64,000 nt of DNA from the NCBI GenBank assembly GCA_002104985.1, contig MCGO01000073.1, forward strand, positions 62,001 to 126,000. The letters run 5' to 3'. The stretch's first letter is position 1; each line of letters starts with the position of its first letter. Below the pieces are notes generated by a model that worked only from the letters and a program-made list of their open reading frames with translations, was not told the DNA's origin and ran no database searches. The position numbers and the translations under genes were made by a program. This document shows, piece after piece, positions 32,183 to 43,454 of this stretch. This DNA is from Rhizoclosmatium globosum. Taxonomy: Eukaryota; Chytridiomycota; Chytridiomycetes; Chytridiales; Chytriomycetaceae.

Positions 32183-35100
32183 ATGGCTAGTTTCAATGCG
32201 AATACCTCGACACCACAACGCTCGTCAACAATAGCAGTACGGGATGATCCAATGGCTGAGACAGTTATCGAGAGGTACTTGAATGTAAGAGTCTTGTCTT
32301 TCTCGTATTGAAACAAGAATTGACTATCATCTATACTTTAATATGGTTCGAACCAAGACTGTTGGAAAGGTACGCGAGGTGAACTAGGCCGTAACTCCTG
32401 GTCCAGTCTTGAAGTTGAAAGCTGAATTCCATTATTTTCTTGGCAAATGACAGGTCGAAGGAATCTCCCTGATATATAACAACATGACAGGAATCGGTAT
32501 GATCCAAACGTCTTCTGTTTTTCAGCAGGTGAGGTTGAAGACCTGGGGGAATTGGGTTGTTTAGGGATGTTGGGTTGTTTACTAAATTAATGAATTACTC
32601 ATTTAGTCTGGATGGCTTCCAGTCACCGCCTTCTTCCTCCTATTCATGATAATATCATCGCTTTGCGCTCTTTTCGTCGTGGAAGCTATGCAAGCGATTC
32701 CGGGAAACAGATACTTTCAAGGAAATGTCGAATTCGGAACACTCATCAACTTTTACTTTGGATCTACTGCACATATATTGGGACAGTTTGGGCTCTATGG
32801 GGCTTTGGAAATAATGGCGATGGGGTCAATTATTCAGTCAAGTCAGGTTTGTCGTTTTTGGAAAGGGGCCAATGTCGATTGAACCATATATTATAGACGA
32901 TGGACAACTTATTTATTGATTTGTTTGGACGAACGTGCGGTGTCTCGTTAGGAATCACAAATAACACGAGTTCAGCTATTGGATGGTACTGTGTCACAGA
33001 CCACGGCACAGGGATATCTCCATTTGGAAATCAGTAAGTATTTAATTATTATCATACCACTCTTATAACAGTGAAAACAGATACATGCTCTTTACTGGCG
33101 GACTCTTGGTTTGTTCAATGTAATTCTAACTACATTACCTTAACTCTTTTACGAAATAGGCTGCATCACTCGTCATTGTGCCACAATGCATTTTCCCCTT
33201 AGCAGATGTCCTTTGGGTTCAAGTAGTCACATTCCTTTTGACCCTTGCCGTGTTCGGTGAATGGATCGTGTCGAGTATAAAAGAAGGACTTCATGCAGAT
33301 TATGTACCACTTGCTGGAAACACCTCAGGGTATGCCGGTCTCGTCGGAACTGTGATGCTTAATTATGCGTTCACACAAACTATTCCCGCGTGGGTCAATG
33401 TTCGACGACCTGACGTGAGTATTCAAGAATCGATTTGGGTCTCTTCGTCTGCTGGATTTATTTCATATATGTTGACGGGGCTGTTGCCAGCGTTGGCATA
33501 TGCTATTCCTGATGGCTCAAACTTGATTGCAGTGATGACAACTCAGGGAGGAATCGTCAGCAAAGTCTTTGGATATATATTCTCTTTGTTGGCGCTGATG
33601 ATGTCTGTTCCCGTGTTGCTGATTGTGGCAAAACTCAACTTGGATCAAAACTTTCAGCTTCCAAGAGGTGTTTCCTCTATGATGGCACTGGTTGTTCCTT
33701 GGATTCTTTCCATTCCTTTCTTGACTGGAAGTTACTTGACAAGCCTTACAACATGGGGATCGTTGATTTTTGTATCGGTTGCCAACTTCGTCGTTCCTTT
33801 GATCATCTTTTTGAAGGCGACTGAGTTTAGAAAGTCTTACAACGAGCATAGGCGTACGTATCTTCCTTCATTAAAATATGATATTAAATGCACAATTTAG
33901 GACTGACTAAGCATCAGAGGGACTTGTTGAAAGTAATACACGGGGGAAGCGGTGAAAACGGGGCTCCTCTAGAAAATCTATTAAATTCAGTTGGACCTGA
34001 AGTGGATGGATTTTTAGTGGCCACTTCTCCAAGGCCCGGGGCCCGATGGTTGCCTCACCATTAGTGTCAACACCCATTAAATTTACCGCGTCGCCCTCTG
34101 GAACTATCGGAAGAAAGTCGACTGAAATAGACAGAACTCAACAAATACCTGTATTGGTTCTTCATGAGCCCGAAGACGACGGAAAAAGCCCCACGGGAAA
34201 TTCAATTGAAAATGGAACACTTCAAAAACCACCACTGCTGATTCCTGGGTCTCCAGCGAATGGGCCTTCAAGATCTCCCACCACACATAGCAAGCCTCTG
34301 TCAAGAAAGCCAACGACACATGTGGTACTTCCACCTCAATTGATGGACTTGGACATGGATCGAGAAGCTTATTTGCTAGAAGATGTTCCAGACCCTGACA
34401 AAGAGGATGACGAAGAGGAGTTTCCAACTGAGGCTGTTGGCCAATGGGTCAAAAGTCTCGCGTCTCCAGCAATGCTTGCAACACAATCGCCACTCACATC
34501 TCCTGCAATGTGGGCAACTCGAACGCCGACGAGCAGGTCGCCAAGTAGATTCAACCGTGGAACACTTCGCGAAACCAGTCCCATACGTCCTCACCTCATT
34601 TCTCGAGCAGCAACAATCAACGTAACTACATCGCCCCTCCCCGCTCGCACAAACCCGTTAAGTGTATCAAATTCACCGTTTGCCAACCCCGTATCTCCAA
34701 TTGAAGCTTTATCGCCTACGCTGCCATTACCAGTCATGGGCGCTCCAGCACTTCCTCCGATTTCAACGGAAAACTCTCTTCAACCACGCGACTTACTCCG
34801 AAATATGACTTTAAATACACCTACGGAAAAGTTTTCGTTCGGAAATTCAGGAACGCTTACAGTAGGAACTCATCTCCAACCGCCCCCAAGTCTTCCGCCT
34901 ATAATCACGCTGACGGAAGACGAAGCAGCGCCAGATCAGAATTTACTACTCGTCCCAAGGCGTTTGATGACTGTGAGCTCTGTAGTAAGTCCTTTTCATT
35001 CATTTTTTAAAATGCTGACTGTTCCCAGATTGCCCAAGAAAACTATCGACACGCTGTCGAACAATTGGCCGAAGGAAAACCCATCAAAGTTGGAAGAATG

Positions 35101-35229
35101 AAGCCTTTCAGATCGATACCAAAGTCGTTTCCACTGTCTCCTCGAACAGTCGCGCGAATTTGCTTAGTTGTTACAGTTGTCACGGCTGTTACGAACTTGA
35201 TTTATTCAATTTACTCTGCCATAAACTGA
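32183..35229 (+). CDS. AAAP-family amino-acid transporter with a long cytosolic insert
   Basis: Exons: 32183-32284, possibly a 12-nt exon at about 32364-32375, 32454-32528, 32607-32846, 32897-33033, 33081-33108, 33160-33853, 33901-34984 and 35029-35229; phases agree. The hydrophobic core shows ten helices, starting with GISLIYNNMTGIGMIQTSS (the AAAP TM1 signature) and SGWLPVTAFFLLFMIISSL. The eleventh helix (ICLVVTVVTAVTNLIYSIYS) lies at the extreme C-terminus in the last exon. Between TM10 and TM11 there is a hydrophilic Ser/Pro/Thr-rich stretch of roughly 400 residues with an acidic run (DPDKEDDEEEF), presumably cytosolic and regulatory. An apparent one-base loss near 34044 separates the reading frame after ARW from MVASPLVSTPI. 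The family moves neutral or aromatic amino acids with protons; the substrate here is unknown. Confidence 0.83.
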
Positions 35230-35473
35230 AATGTTATATAAAAATTATCTTAGGGAGATCGTTTCTACAGTAATGATTTTAATAACTTACTTTCGTGGAA
35301 GTTGCAGTTTTCAGGTTCCACATAAGTCCGAGAAGGCTTGTTTGGATTTTCGGGAAACGCCGTCGGGAAATGCCGTTCAAATTTTGTGAATCACTTCGAA
35401 CTGAACCCTCTTTCGTTCAAAAACAAAACTGTGCATGGGCAAAAACTGCTCAAACGTTTCTTTCTCAAAAACA

Positions 35474-36258
35474 ATGACTTCAGCGAACAACTCTTGCAAT
35501 ATGGAAGACTTCTTTAACTTCAACCCTGAGCTGTTCAGCGAAAGACTCGAACCCAAAGCAAATCCAACTACGACGGAACCATATCAAGTTGAAGAGGGCA
35601 ACATATTCGCGTTTCTCGCGGATCCGATGCATTTGGAGCCTGTGTTTGCGGATTTACCCATGTTCTCGAACGTGCAGCCACTGTCACCAGTTGATGTTAC
35701 AGTGTTCCCTGCCATTCAGCCAGTCCCTGCCCTGGCTCCCTCTTTCGCGAATCCACCCACCATGAGCCCTTTGGCTGCACTTTTGACCCCATGGCTCTCG
35801 AATGAAGAGTCACCGCTCTGGACGGTGTTGGATCCAGTGCAGCCAACCCCTGCAAGTGCTCCTCCACATATTCCAGGACCCAATGTCACCATATCCATCT
35901 CGGACCTTCAAATCTTGGTTGCAGAAGCAGTCAAAAATAACCAACCAAAAGAAAATCCTGAGTGTGACGAGGGTACTTCCGAGGACCGTCCTTACATGTG
36001 CCCTATTCCAGGCTGTGAAAAGCGTTTCAATCGTGCATTCAACATGAGAACACACGGTGAGACTTACAAAAAGAATCGTCCAAGGCCTTTCGTCTGCAAT
36101 CAACCTGGCTGTTTCAGAACGTTCGTACGCGTGCATGACTTGCGCCGTCATTCTGCTTCACACGACGTGTCGAAATGGCACACTTGCACTATTGTGGGCG
36201 TAGTTATGCACGTATTGATGCATACCGTCGTCATAAAGCTTCTGTTTGCAAGGACTGA
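35474..36258 (+). CDS. C2H2 zinc-finger transcription factor
   Basis: A single exon from the ATG at 35474 (MTSANNSCNMEDFF). The first 150 residues are acidic, Pro- and Phe-rich, like an activation domain. Finger 1 is YMCPIPGCEKRFNRAFNMRTH, with an atypical partner after it. Finger 2 is FVCNQPGCFRTFVRVHDLRRH followed by SASH. After one apparent lost C near 36186, finger 3 reads CHYCGRSYARIDAYRRHKAS and ends VCKD-stop at 36258. Without that base the frame runs on to 36409 with no domain. Finger 3 fits the 12-residue C-to-H spacing exactly. It is a nuclear DNA-binding regulator by inference; the target is unknown. Confidence 0.85.
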
Positions 36259-36491
36259 GCTCTGTCTCGAATGTGATCCGTTACCTCCATATCAAACAAG
36301 ATATTATACTCAGCAGGAATTCAGAAAAAAAATGAACTGGGACAGAAAAATCAAGTCAAAATACTCTAAATACGCCCAGCAAAATCGAAAAACAAAACCG
36401 CTACAATAGTGTTTTACTCCTTCTTCAATCGCATTTATTTATGCCATATGATTATATCACCATAACTTTCATGTTTAGAAATATATTTGAA

Positions 36492-37674
36492 ATGAAGCGA
36501 TCACAATCAACAAACCGTCCTCGGTGCCTCCAAAGGCAAACAAGGATGTCAAACGTTACGACCCTATCACGTTATCTCTCGTACCGATTCCAAATCCCAT
36601 CCCACCTGACCACCTTCTTGTTCGAATCCACGCCGCAAGTCTCAATCATCGCGATGTGTACATCCGAGAGGCATGTACCTTCTATTGCACTTTGAAAGCA
36701 TCCAAATACTGACTTCCACTTGAAGGGCCAATATCCTGGTATCACATACCCATCTGTCCTTGGCAGCGACGCCTCCGGAACCATCCACACATCCACCTCG
36801 TCTCTCCACCCACCTTCAACTCGAGTTCTCATCAACCCAACTCGCGGCTGGATAGACAGCAAAGAGTGTCCCGAGGATATGACAAACTTTGGAATGCTGG
36901 TTTATCACCTCTTCCAGGAACATTTGCAGAATACATTCTCGTGCATAAAGACGATGTAACTGCGATGCCGGAACATTTGTCGATGGAGGAAGGGGCTGCG
37001 TTGCCTTTGGCTGGAGTTACTGCGTTTCGGGCGGTTGTGACATTGGGTGAAGTGAAGGCTGGACAGAAAGTGTTGGTGAGTGGTGTAGGGGAGGGGTTGC
37101 TTTGTTTGCAGTTCAGTTTGCTGTCGCGGCTGGGGCTGAGGTTTGGGTCACGTCTGGAAGTGCCGAGAAGATTGAAAGAGCTGTTAACACACTTGGTGTT
37201 AAGGGTGGCGTGAATTACAAGTCACGTAAGTTCCATGCTTTGTTGTCGAATGATTTCATCTAAAAAGATACAAAATCAGCAACGTGGGCGAACGAACTAG
37301 AATCGACAAGCAAAGGTGGCTTTGACTTGGTCATTGATGGCGCGGCGGGTGAGAATATGAAGTCGTATATCCGTGTATTAAAACCTGGAGGAATCATCTG
37401 TGTTTATGGAGCCGTTTCTGGAAGTGTTGGGAGTATCACATTCCCATACTTATGGTTTAAACATGCAACCATCAAAGGAGTTTGTATGGGTAGTCGGCAA
37501 GAGTTTGTTGAAATGGTGAACTTTGTTCGACAAAAGAAAATTCGACCCGTTGTGCATACGGTTGTTGAAAACGGACTTGATGGAGCTGAACGAGCATTTG
37601 ATGTGATGCGAAGTGGGACTCAGTTTGGCAAAATTGTGATTGCGAACATTGGCCGTGATTCTGAGAAGCTTTAA
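36492..37674 (+). CDS. zinc-type alcohol dehydrogenase-like / quinone oxidoreductase
   Basis: Medium-chain dehydrogenase/reductase. It starts MKAITINKPS (one base lost after ATGAA). The GroES-like part reads LLVRIHAASLNHRDVYIRE, then GQYPGITYPSVLGSDASG, FGMLGLSPLPGTFAEYIL and EGAALPLAGVTAFRAV. The NAD(P)H-binding VLVSGVGGGVALFAVQFAVA and AEVWVTSGSAEKIE follow. Introns lie at 36671-36725 (GC-AG) and 37226-37279. Two apparent single-G losses, near 36900 and 37090, break the frame; restoring them recreates the glycine motif. There is no catalytic-zinc Cys set, so it belongs with zinc-independent reductases that use NAD(P)H. The C-terminus (GKIVIANIGRDSEKL) is intact. The substrate is unknown. 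Confidence 0.88.
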
Positions 37675-37776
37675 CTGGCGTAGAGCATTATACTTGAATA
37701 AAGTGTTGAATTAAGTGTGATTGTTTCTCATGCTAATGACGTGATTGGAATTGTTTGTAAAGACGCCACACCAACC

Positions 37777-39134
37777 ATGACAATTGGAGGTATTGATCCC
37801 AAGTTCTCCAGCGACCACTTTGATACACGGGCTGTTCATGCTGGCCAACTGCCAGATGCGCAGACAGGAGCTGTGGTTCCTCCATTGTCTCTGTCAACGA
37901 CCTTTGTCCAATCATCAGCTGGTGTCCACAAGGTTACTACTACTCCACCTTGTCTCTCTCCTAAGCTATTATGTGTTCTCAATGACAGGGATTCGACTAC
38001 TCGCGCACCTCAAATCCAACGAGAATCAACTTTGAAACGGCGATCAGTTCGTTGGAGCGAGGCCAGTTTGCAGTTGCCTTTTCCTCGGGCTGCGCAACAA
38101 CAACCGCCGTTGCAAATCTTGTCAAAAGTGGATCGCACATTGTCTGTGTCGCCGATGTCTATGGAGGCACCTTTCGATACATGACGAATGTTGCCACGAA
38201 TAATGGAATCACAGTGGACTTTGTGGACATGGCAGATCCATCGAATATATCGAAACATATTAGAAATAATACGAAAATGGTGTGGATCGAGAGTCCGAGT
38301 AAGTGGTTGCCCCTTAGATTATCTTGTCTGAGTCCTGACTTGGGCTTCATAGCAAACCCAACACTACGCCTTGTCGATATTGAAGCCGTTGCCAAAATTA
38401 CTCATGCACGTCCCGATTGTATTCTGGTCGTCGATAATACGTTCATGAGTCCTTATTTCCAAAACCCACTGGAACTCGGTGCAGACATTGTCGTTCACTC
38501 AGTAACGAAATACATCAACGGACATTCTGATGTCGTGATGGGTGTTGCGATAACAAACAGCGAGCCCATTCACAAGAAACTAAGATTCCTCCAAAACACA
38601 ATCGGAGCCGTTCCGTCTCCATTTGACTGTTATCTTGCTCATCGAGGGTTGAAAACATTACCTCTGCGAATGCGACAGCATCAAGAAAACGCGTTATATG
38701 TTGCTAAGTTTTTGGAATCACATCCGTTGGTAGATAGTGTCATGTTCCCTGGCCTACCTTCACATCCACAACATCAACTGGCTCTCAAACAGTGCAAAGG
38801 ATTCAGTGGGATGCTGTCATTCCGTATCAAAGATGGTACAATATCCAAATCGAACGCGTTTTTGACGTCGCTTCGCCTGTTTTGTTTGGCTGAGAGTCTT
38901 GGCGCCGTCGAATCACTTGCGGAACTGCCATCTGTCATGACACACGCGTCCTTGACGCCTGAAGCTCGAGCGGCATTGGGAATCGACGATGGATTGATAA
39001 GACTTTCTGTAGGTGTTGAGGACAAGGAAGATTTAGTAAGGGATTTGGATCAGGCACTGAGGAAAGCGTTTCAGATCAGTTCTTCTTCGGCACCTAGAGT
39101 TGTGTCTGCCGTCTTTGCCAAATCTAAATTATAA
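37777..39134 (+). CDS. CYS3: cystathionine gamma-lyase (PLP-dependent)
   Basis: Exons 37777-37932, 37989-38298 and 38353-39134 give about 415 residues. The fold-type I Cys/Met metabolism family is clear: FDTRAVHAGQLPDAQTGAVV, PLSLSTTFVQ, DYSRTSNPTR, FSSGCATTTAVANLVKSG, VWIESPTNPTLRLVDIEAV, VDNTFMSPYFQNPLELGADI and HSVTKYINGHSDVVMG, where the Lys binds PLP. The C-terminus has ESLGAVESLAELPSVMTHAS and GLIRLSVGVEDKEDLV. It splits cystathionine to cysteine, 2-oxobutyrate and ammonia in transsulfuration. Cystathionine gamma-synthase is the close alternative; the EVYGGTYR-like DVYGGTFRYM region and overall match favour the lyase. The second intron is 54 nt and stop-free, so retention would add 18 residues rather than kill the frame. 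It lies 103 bp after the oxidoreductase. Confidence 0.92.
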
Positions 39135-39301
39135 GCCGGAATATATTGCCAACCTATTGTATTGACATTCTCCTTCTCCTCGATATACTTTGCTATATTG
39201 AAGTTATTATTCAAATAATTCCGTTAATAGTTGCCAATGAGCATGACCAATGGTCTTTAATTTAAAACCAATACAATAACCAAAAGCCTAAATTTCACAA
39301 C

Positions 39302-39373
39302 GGGTGCTTAGCGCAGTGGTAGCGCATCAGTCTTCGAATCTGAGGGTCGCAGGTTCGACCCCTGCAGTGCTCG
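39302..39373 (+). tRNA. tRNA-Arg (UCG anticodon)
   Basis: The cloverleaf folds by eye: acceptor GGGTGCT/AGTGCTC with wobble pairs, A box TAGCGCAGTGG, anticodon loop CTTCGAA giving UCG, and a T arm with B box GGTTCGACCCC. A run of five T after the gene is a normal Pol III terminator. The anticodon stem has one mismatch next to the loop. No intron. Confidence 0.88.
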
Positions 39374-39540
39374 TTTTTACGTGACGGTGAGGGTGACGAA
39401 GTGAAGAGAAGGGTGGTGGACGGAGTGGAGCAGTTTTTCAAGAAGACAATAAGTATCACATTCCTCTCACGGGTTATTGTCCTCTTCTCTCTCTATACAT
39501 CAATTACGTGACAGGGACCATAACATTTCCTTTAATTGAG

Positions 39541-40973
39541 ATGTGCAGCATTGCTGATCTTCCAACAGATCTCGCCACATCCATTCTTGTCCACCTTTCA
39601 ATCCAAGAGGGCTTTCCTCTCCGCCGCTTGTCTCGCGCATTTAATGCACTGATAACCTCAAGTCATTTTGCAACTGTCCATCTCATACACCTCGACATAC
39701 CTTCTACAGGGGCCGACACACACCACGCCGGTATCGACAGCATCTTCTTGCTTGTTCCCGAATCATATGCGGATGCCTTCGTCCGGTACAAATACTCATT
39801 GAGGAAGTCCCTGCTATGGGGCGGACTTTCGCTGCGTGGATCCATCCCAAAAGCAATTGGAAACATGACTATGCTGACGTACCTGTGAGTACTTTATCTC
39901 GTCCATGTCATCTGTCTCAACTAGAATGGGGGTTGAAAGATCACTTGCGTGTCAGCCAATCGCCGGTTCTTTACCAGTCGAGATTGGGATGTTGACAAAG
40001 CTAAAATGGCTGTGCGTCGTTTATCCTCATATTATTGCGTCATGACATCTGACCGCCTTCTCTCGACAGTTATTTATTCAACACGAATCTATCTGGTCCC
40101 ATTCCACCTGAGATATGCTTTTTGGTTGAATTAGAGTCACTTCGATTGGATCACAGTGGTGTTTCAGGTCCTATTCCTGATAATATAGGCAACTTGAAGA
40201 ACCTGAAAGTCTTGAAACTCAATGGAAACGCGTTATCGGGTCCTTTGCCTGGCAGCATCACAGAACTTGTACATCTTGAGACACTGTTGGTGGACATTTC
40301 ACACGTAAAATGTTAATCGTATCGACAGATTACTTGATCATAATAAGCTGTCAGGAGATCTTCCACTTGGGTTAGGGAAGGCAACTCAGCTGAAAGCGTT
40401 GTAAGGGCAAACAAATGCGATTCTTAACAGAAGAATCTCTTACATCATATCATCAGATGTCTTGATCATAATCAATTTACTGGAAGCATTCCTTCCGATT
40501 TGGCAAATCTAGAAAAATTGACTTGCTTGTGAGTCAATCGAACTCAACTAATTGAATGAATTCACCATTACGTTCGCGTAGGCGCTTAAACGATAATCGT
40601 CTCTCTGGGTCCATTCCCTAGAGTTCAATAAATTCTCACCCATCACCGAAATGTGAGTACATTAAACTTGGCCTTTACTGTCCTCATCAAGAATCAAGAG
40701 TATTAAACGATAATCTCCTATCTGGTGAAATCCCAATCGGCCTTGCATCAGGGCTTCAGCTTACATCACTGTGAGTTCTGGATTCTCGAAACACTGCAAA
40801 CTCACCCATTTGGCAATTTTAGATGGCTTCATAATAATAACCTATCAGGTATTATACCTGAAAATTGTCTCAAGTTATGTTATTTGTGAGTTTTGAGTTT
40901 TAAAAATGTCCAAACCTCATCATTCTTCATTCTTTGCAGTTTTTGCTCCGGAAACAGAGATTTGACTCAATGA
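39541..40973 (+). CDS. F-box-like / leucine-rich-repeat protein, one repeat per exon
   Basis: It starts at the ATG at 39541 (MCSIADLPTDLATSILVHLS), with an F-box-like segment and then a run of plant-type LRRs of consensus LxLxxNxLSGxIPxxIGxLxxL: LRGSIPKAIGNMTMLTYL, NTNLSGPIPPEICFLVEL, DHSGVSGPIPDNIGNLKN, LNGNALSGPLPGSITELV, KLSGDLPLGLGKATQL, DHNQFTGSIPSDLANLEK, NDNLLSGEIPIGLASGLQ, LHNNNLSGIIPENCLKL. Nearly all introns (about 45-55 nt) fall at the same place in the repeat, inside the final Leu codon in phase 2. One exon (40580-40650) needs a restored base after SGSIP, and the donor near 40289 is off by one. No signal peptide or membrane helix is seen, so the product is probably intracellular. 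The function is unknown. Confidence 0.78.
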
Positions 40974-41239
40974 ATGCTTCATAATATTTTAAATTAAGTT
41001 GTTTGTCCAAACGACGTTAATATTTACGTCAAATGTTATTGAAACTGTAGAGTGATCCCAAAGTCAGTTATCAAGCTTACTGATTATTATACTTTGTTGT
41101 GCAACAAAGTTTGTCTACTACAAACCATTTAAATATCCCTCTGTCGTCTTATTAACCCTCAGAGAACTTTCCTTTTTGCGAAAGTCCTGCATAATGTTTC
41201 TTAATTCAATTGAAAGAAATAGAAATGACCAACCATAAT
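40974..41239. other. intergenic region, no gene seen
   Basis: AT-rich sequence between the LRR gene and the duplicated tRNA-Glu segment. Stops occur in all frames and no motif was recognised. Confidence 0.4.
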
Positions 41240-41625
41240 CTCGAGTCAACCCACCCCACACCTGAAACACCCCCAACTGTCGCTAAAACAGCAACATAAA
41301 AGCGCTCCCAGACGGGGAATTGAACCCCGGTCGCCGCCGTGAGAGGGCGGAATCTTGGCCACTAGACGATCTAGGAACTTGCTCTCTTTTCGAGTATCTA
41401 CTTAAGATATGCGTCAATTTTGAGTACAGATTACCTCTCAGCATCTAAACCTTTGTTAATAGGTGTCAAAATCGTACGCGGAAGGGAGTTTAAAGCCTTC
41501 TGTATGTAGCTGAAGCTGTATCACCAAACTGAGACCAGCTTAGACATTTTAGACAAATGGTTCGACAAAAACGTAGACAAACCTTAGACAAACTCTAGAC
41601 AAACTGTAGACAAACTCACCACAAT
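41240..41625 (-). repeat. duplicated tRNA-Glu segment, copy 1
   Basis: This segment and the one at about 56175-56560 share the tRNA-Glu gene and stretches on both sides. On one side both have CCACACCTGAAACACCCCC and AGCAACATAAAAGCGCTCCC. On the other both have GCGTCAATTTTGA, CATCTAAACCTTTG, then a block of over 40 identical bases beginning TGTATCACCAAACTGAGACC and ending in short TTAGACAAA repeats. Sequence between the blocks has drifted. It is an old segmental duplication; the conserved outer block has no assigned function. Confidence 0.8.
41305..41376 (-). tRNA. tRNA-Glu (CUC anticodon), copy 1
   Basis: Acceptor TCCTAGA/TCTGGGA, a D arm with GTCTAGTGGCC, anticodon stem CCGCC/GGCGG around CTCTCAC giving CUC, and B box GGGTTCAATTCCC. 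A TTTT run follows the 3' end. It is identical in the mature part to the copy at 56243-56314. Confidence 0.95.
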
Positions 41626-41717
41626 CCTGAACAAAAACCAGAGAATGGGATTGGGAGGTATCGAAATCTGAATGGAGAATCCTATAATTGCAAATTGAAC
41701 AACTTCACAGTCACGAA

Positions 41718-43346
41718 TCACTTTATCTTTTCAGCTATAAACACCATATTTCTTGGAGACTCTCCAATATCAAACAAGTTCCTCATCTCAAATCGAATAT
41801 CCTTCCCCATTTCACTCAAGAACAAATACCGATCCATCAACAGTAGGCTCTCTACAACCCGCGCTAAAAGACTTCGAACACAGTGAATCACAAACACCTC
41901 GCGTTCTGCATTCTTGTACCGCTCGAGAGTAGTGAATTCTTCAATCTGCTCACGACTCAGTTTCCCAGCAAGTCCAAGACATGCAACAGCTTCGACAGCG
42001 TACGGCACAAAAGGACCCTTCAACGCCTCAGGAGACAGTTTGTTGAGTCTAAACTTGTGATACTTTTTCTCAATGTTTGAGCTGCACAGTTCTGCAGTGG
42101 GTTGCCCTTCCTCAGCACCAGAAGCAAATGTGCTTGGACCGCGTTCAGGTTCTTGGGTTTCAGCCTCGAGGTTGTAGTGGGCGAGTAATGCACTGAGGAG
42201 GGCACGTTTGTAGTGGTTGTGGAGTGAGGATTCAATTGTTTCTGCCGAGAAACTGTCAAAGTTTTGGCATGCAAGGTTGCGCGCTGTGTGAGGGAGCGAA
42301 AGCGAATGGGTAGTGGAGAGGGATTGAATGTGTTTACTGATTGGGAATCCGAAATGCGTTTGATTGGATCCGTGGACTGTTTCGCATTCAGTTGTGAGTA
42401 AATTGAAGCAACACGGTACGACAGCAATTGTTTTAACTGATTCGCAGTCACGGAAAGTAGTCAGCATAGCAGTTGCCGAAAGGTCGCCACAAGCGTGGAG
42501 GCCAACCAAACAGAAATCCTTTGATTCGCATTCTGGATCGCTTTTAAGGTCTTTTACTAGTGAAATCAACGTATCGTGATTTATATGAGCTGTTTTGTAA
42601 GTAATGGGCTTCCTTGGTTGTGGTTTCGACTTGAGTTTCATGTCGATTCGAGAATCCTTGAACTTTCCTTTTCGGATATCATTTCCACGAGCAGTCGAAC
42701 CAACTGTTTGGATTGTGTCGAAATCGACGGCAACGCAGGGATGCTGAGTCGTTAGTCGATGGGTTAAGTATCCCTGTCCAGCGCCAATATCGATTACGGT
42801 TGTGGAATCTTTGTATGGAGACGAAGCTAATCGTTCAATGATCAGTTTTGAAAAGCGTTCAACTTCGTACAGCTTCTTTTTGGACATTCCTGAAGCTGCT
42901 GTGTGAGACCTCTGTGCTTTTCAGAATGAATACGCTGCACCAAACACTGAAAGTAGCATTACATTAATAGGCTCTTCGCATCCACTCCATTCTCCGCCAA
43001 ATTCTGTCAGGTTCACATCCCGTGGCAGTCTGAGGTTCGCACAAGTTTCCACAAATAGCTTGAGCGATTCGGGCCAGTTCTCTTGCACTGTTCCATCTTT
43101 TGCGAGTTGGATCAAATGGTCTTTGTTGAAGATTGATTCGTGCGAAAGTTCTCTCCAGTCTTCAGGCCAAACAGTGTTGTAGAAGTCAAGTAGGCAAATA
43201 TCATATGCGTGGATTGTGGCGAGCCATTCAAACGAGGCTACAAAAGCAGATAGTTCCGATACATAATCTTGCACTCGTTCTAAGTCGGAGGCTGAAGGAT
43301 TGCTTGCGGTAATGTCGCCAAACTTGGATGGTAATCGACAAGACAT
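41718..43346 (-). CDS. METTL25-like methyltransferase
   Basis: Exons 43346-42963 and 42911-41718 with a 51-nt intron in phase 0 give 525 residues with no frame break. The methyltransferase motif is TTVIDIGAGQGYLTHRL preceded by MSKKKLYEVERFSKLI, the METTL25 signature region (family M..KK..EV..L). Further on come DFCLVGLHACGDLSATAM and TIAVVPCCFNLLTTE (family GLHTCGDL...VGCCYHLL). The C-terminus ends LFDIGESPRNMVFIAEK, as in the family (SPRN). METTL25 and its relative RRNAD1/METTL25B are S-adenosylmethionine-binding proteins; the substrate in fungi is not settled. It is divergent from the F-box gene at 43455 across 108 bp. Confidence 0.85.
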
Positions 43347-43454
43347 GGATTAAAAGAAAAAGAAAAAAGAGTTTCCTATAATAGATACGATAAATAAACA
43401 ATTAATGACACGACTATACGTTGAAAAAATCATGCACAAATAGGAAAAATAGAC
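43347..43454. promoter_or_regulatory. short divergent promoter region
   Basis: The 108 bp between the ATGs of the METTL25-like and F-box genes are AT-rich (AAAAGAAAAAGAAAAAAG, then ATAGATACGATAAATAAAC). No specific site is assigned. Confidence 0.35.
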
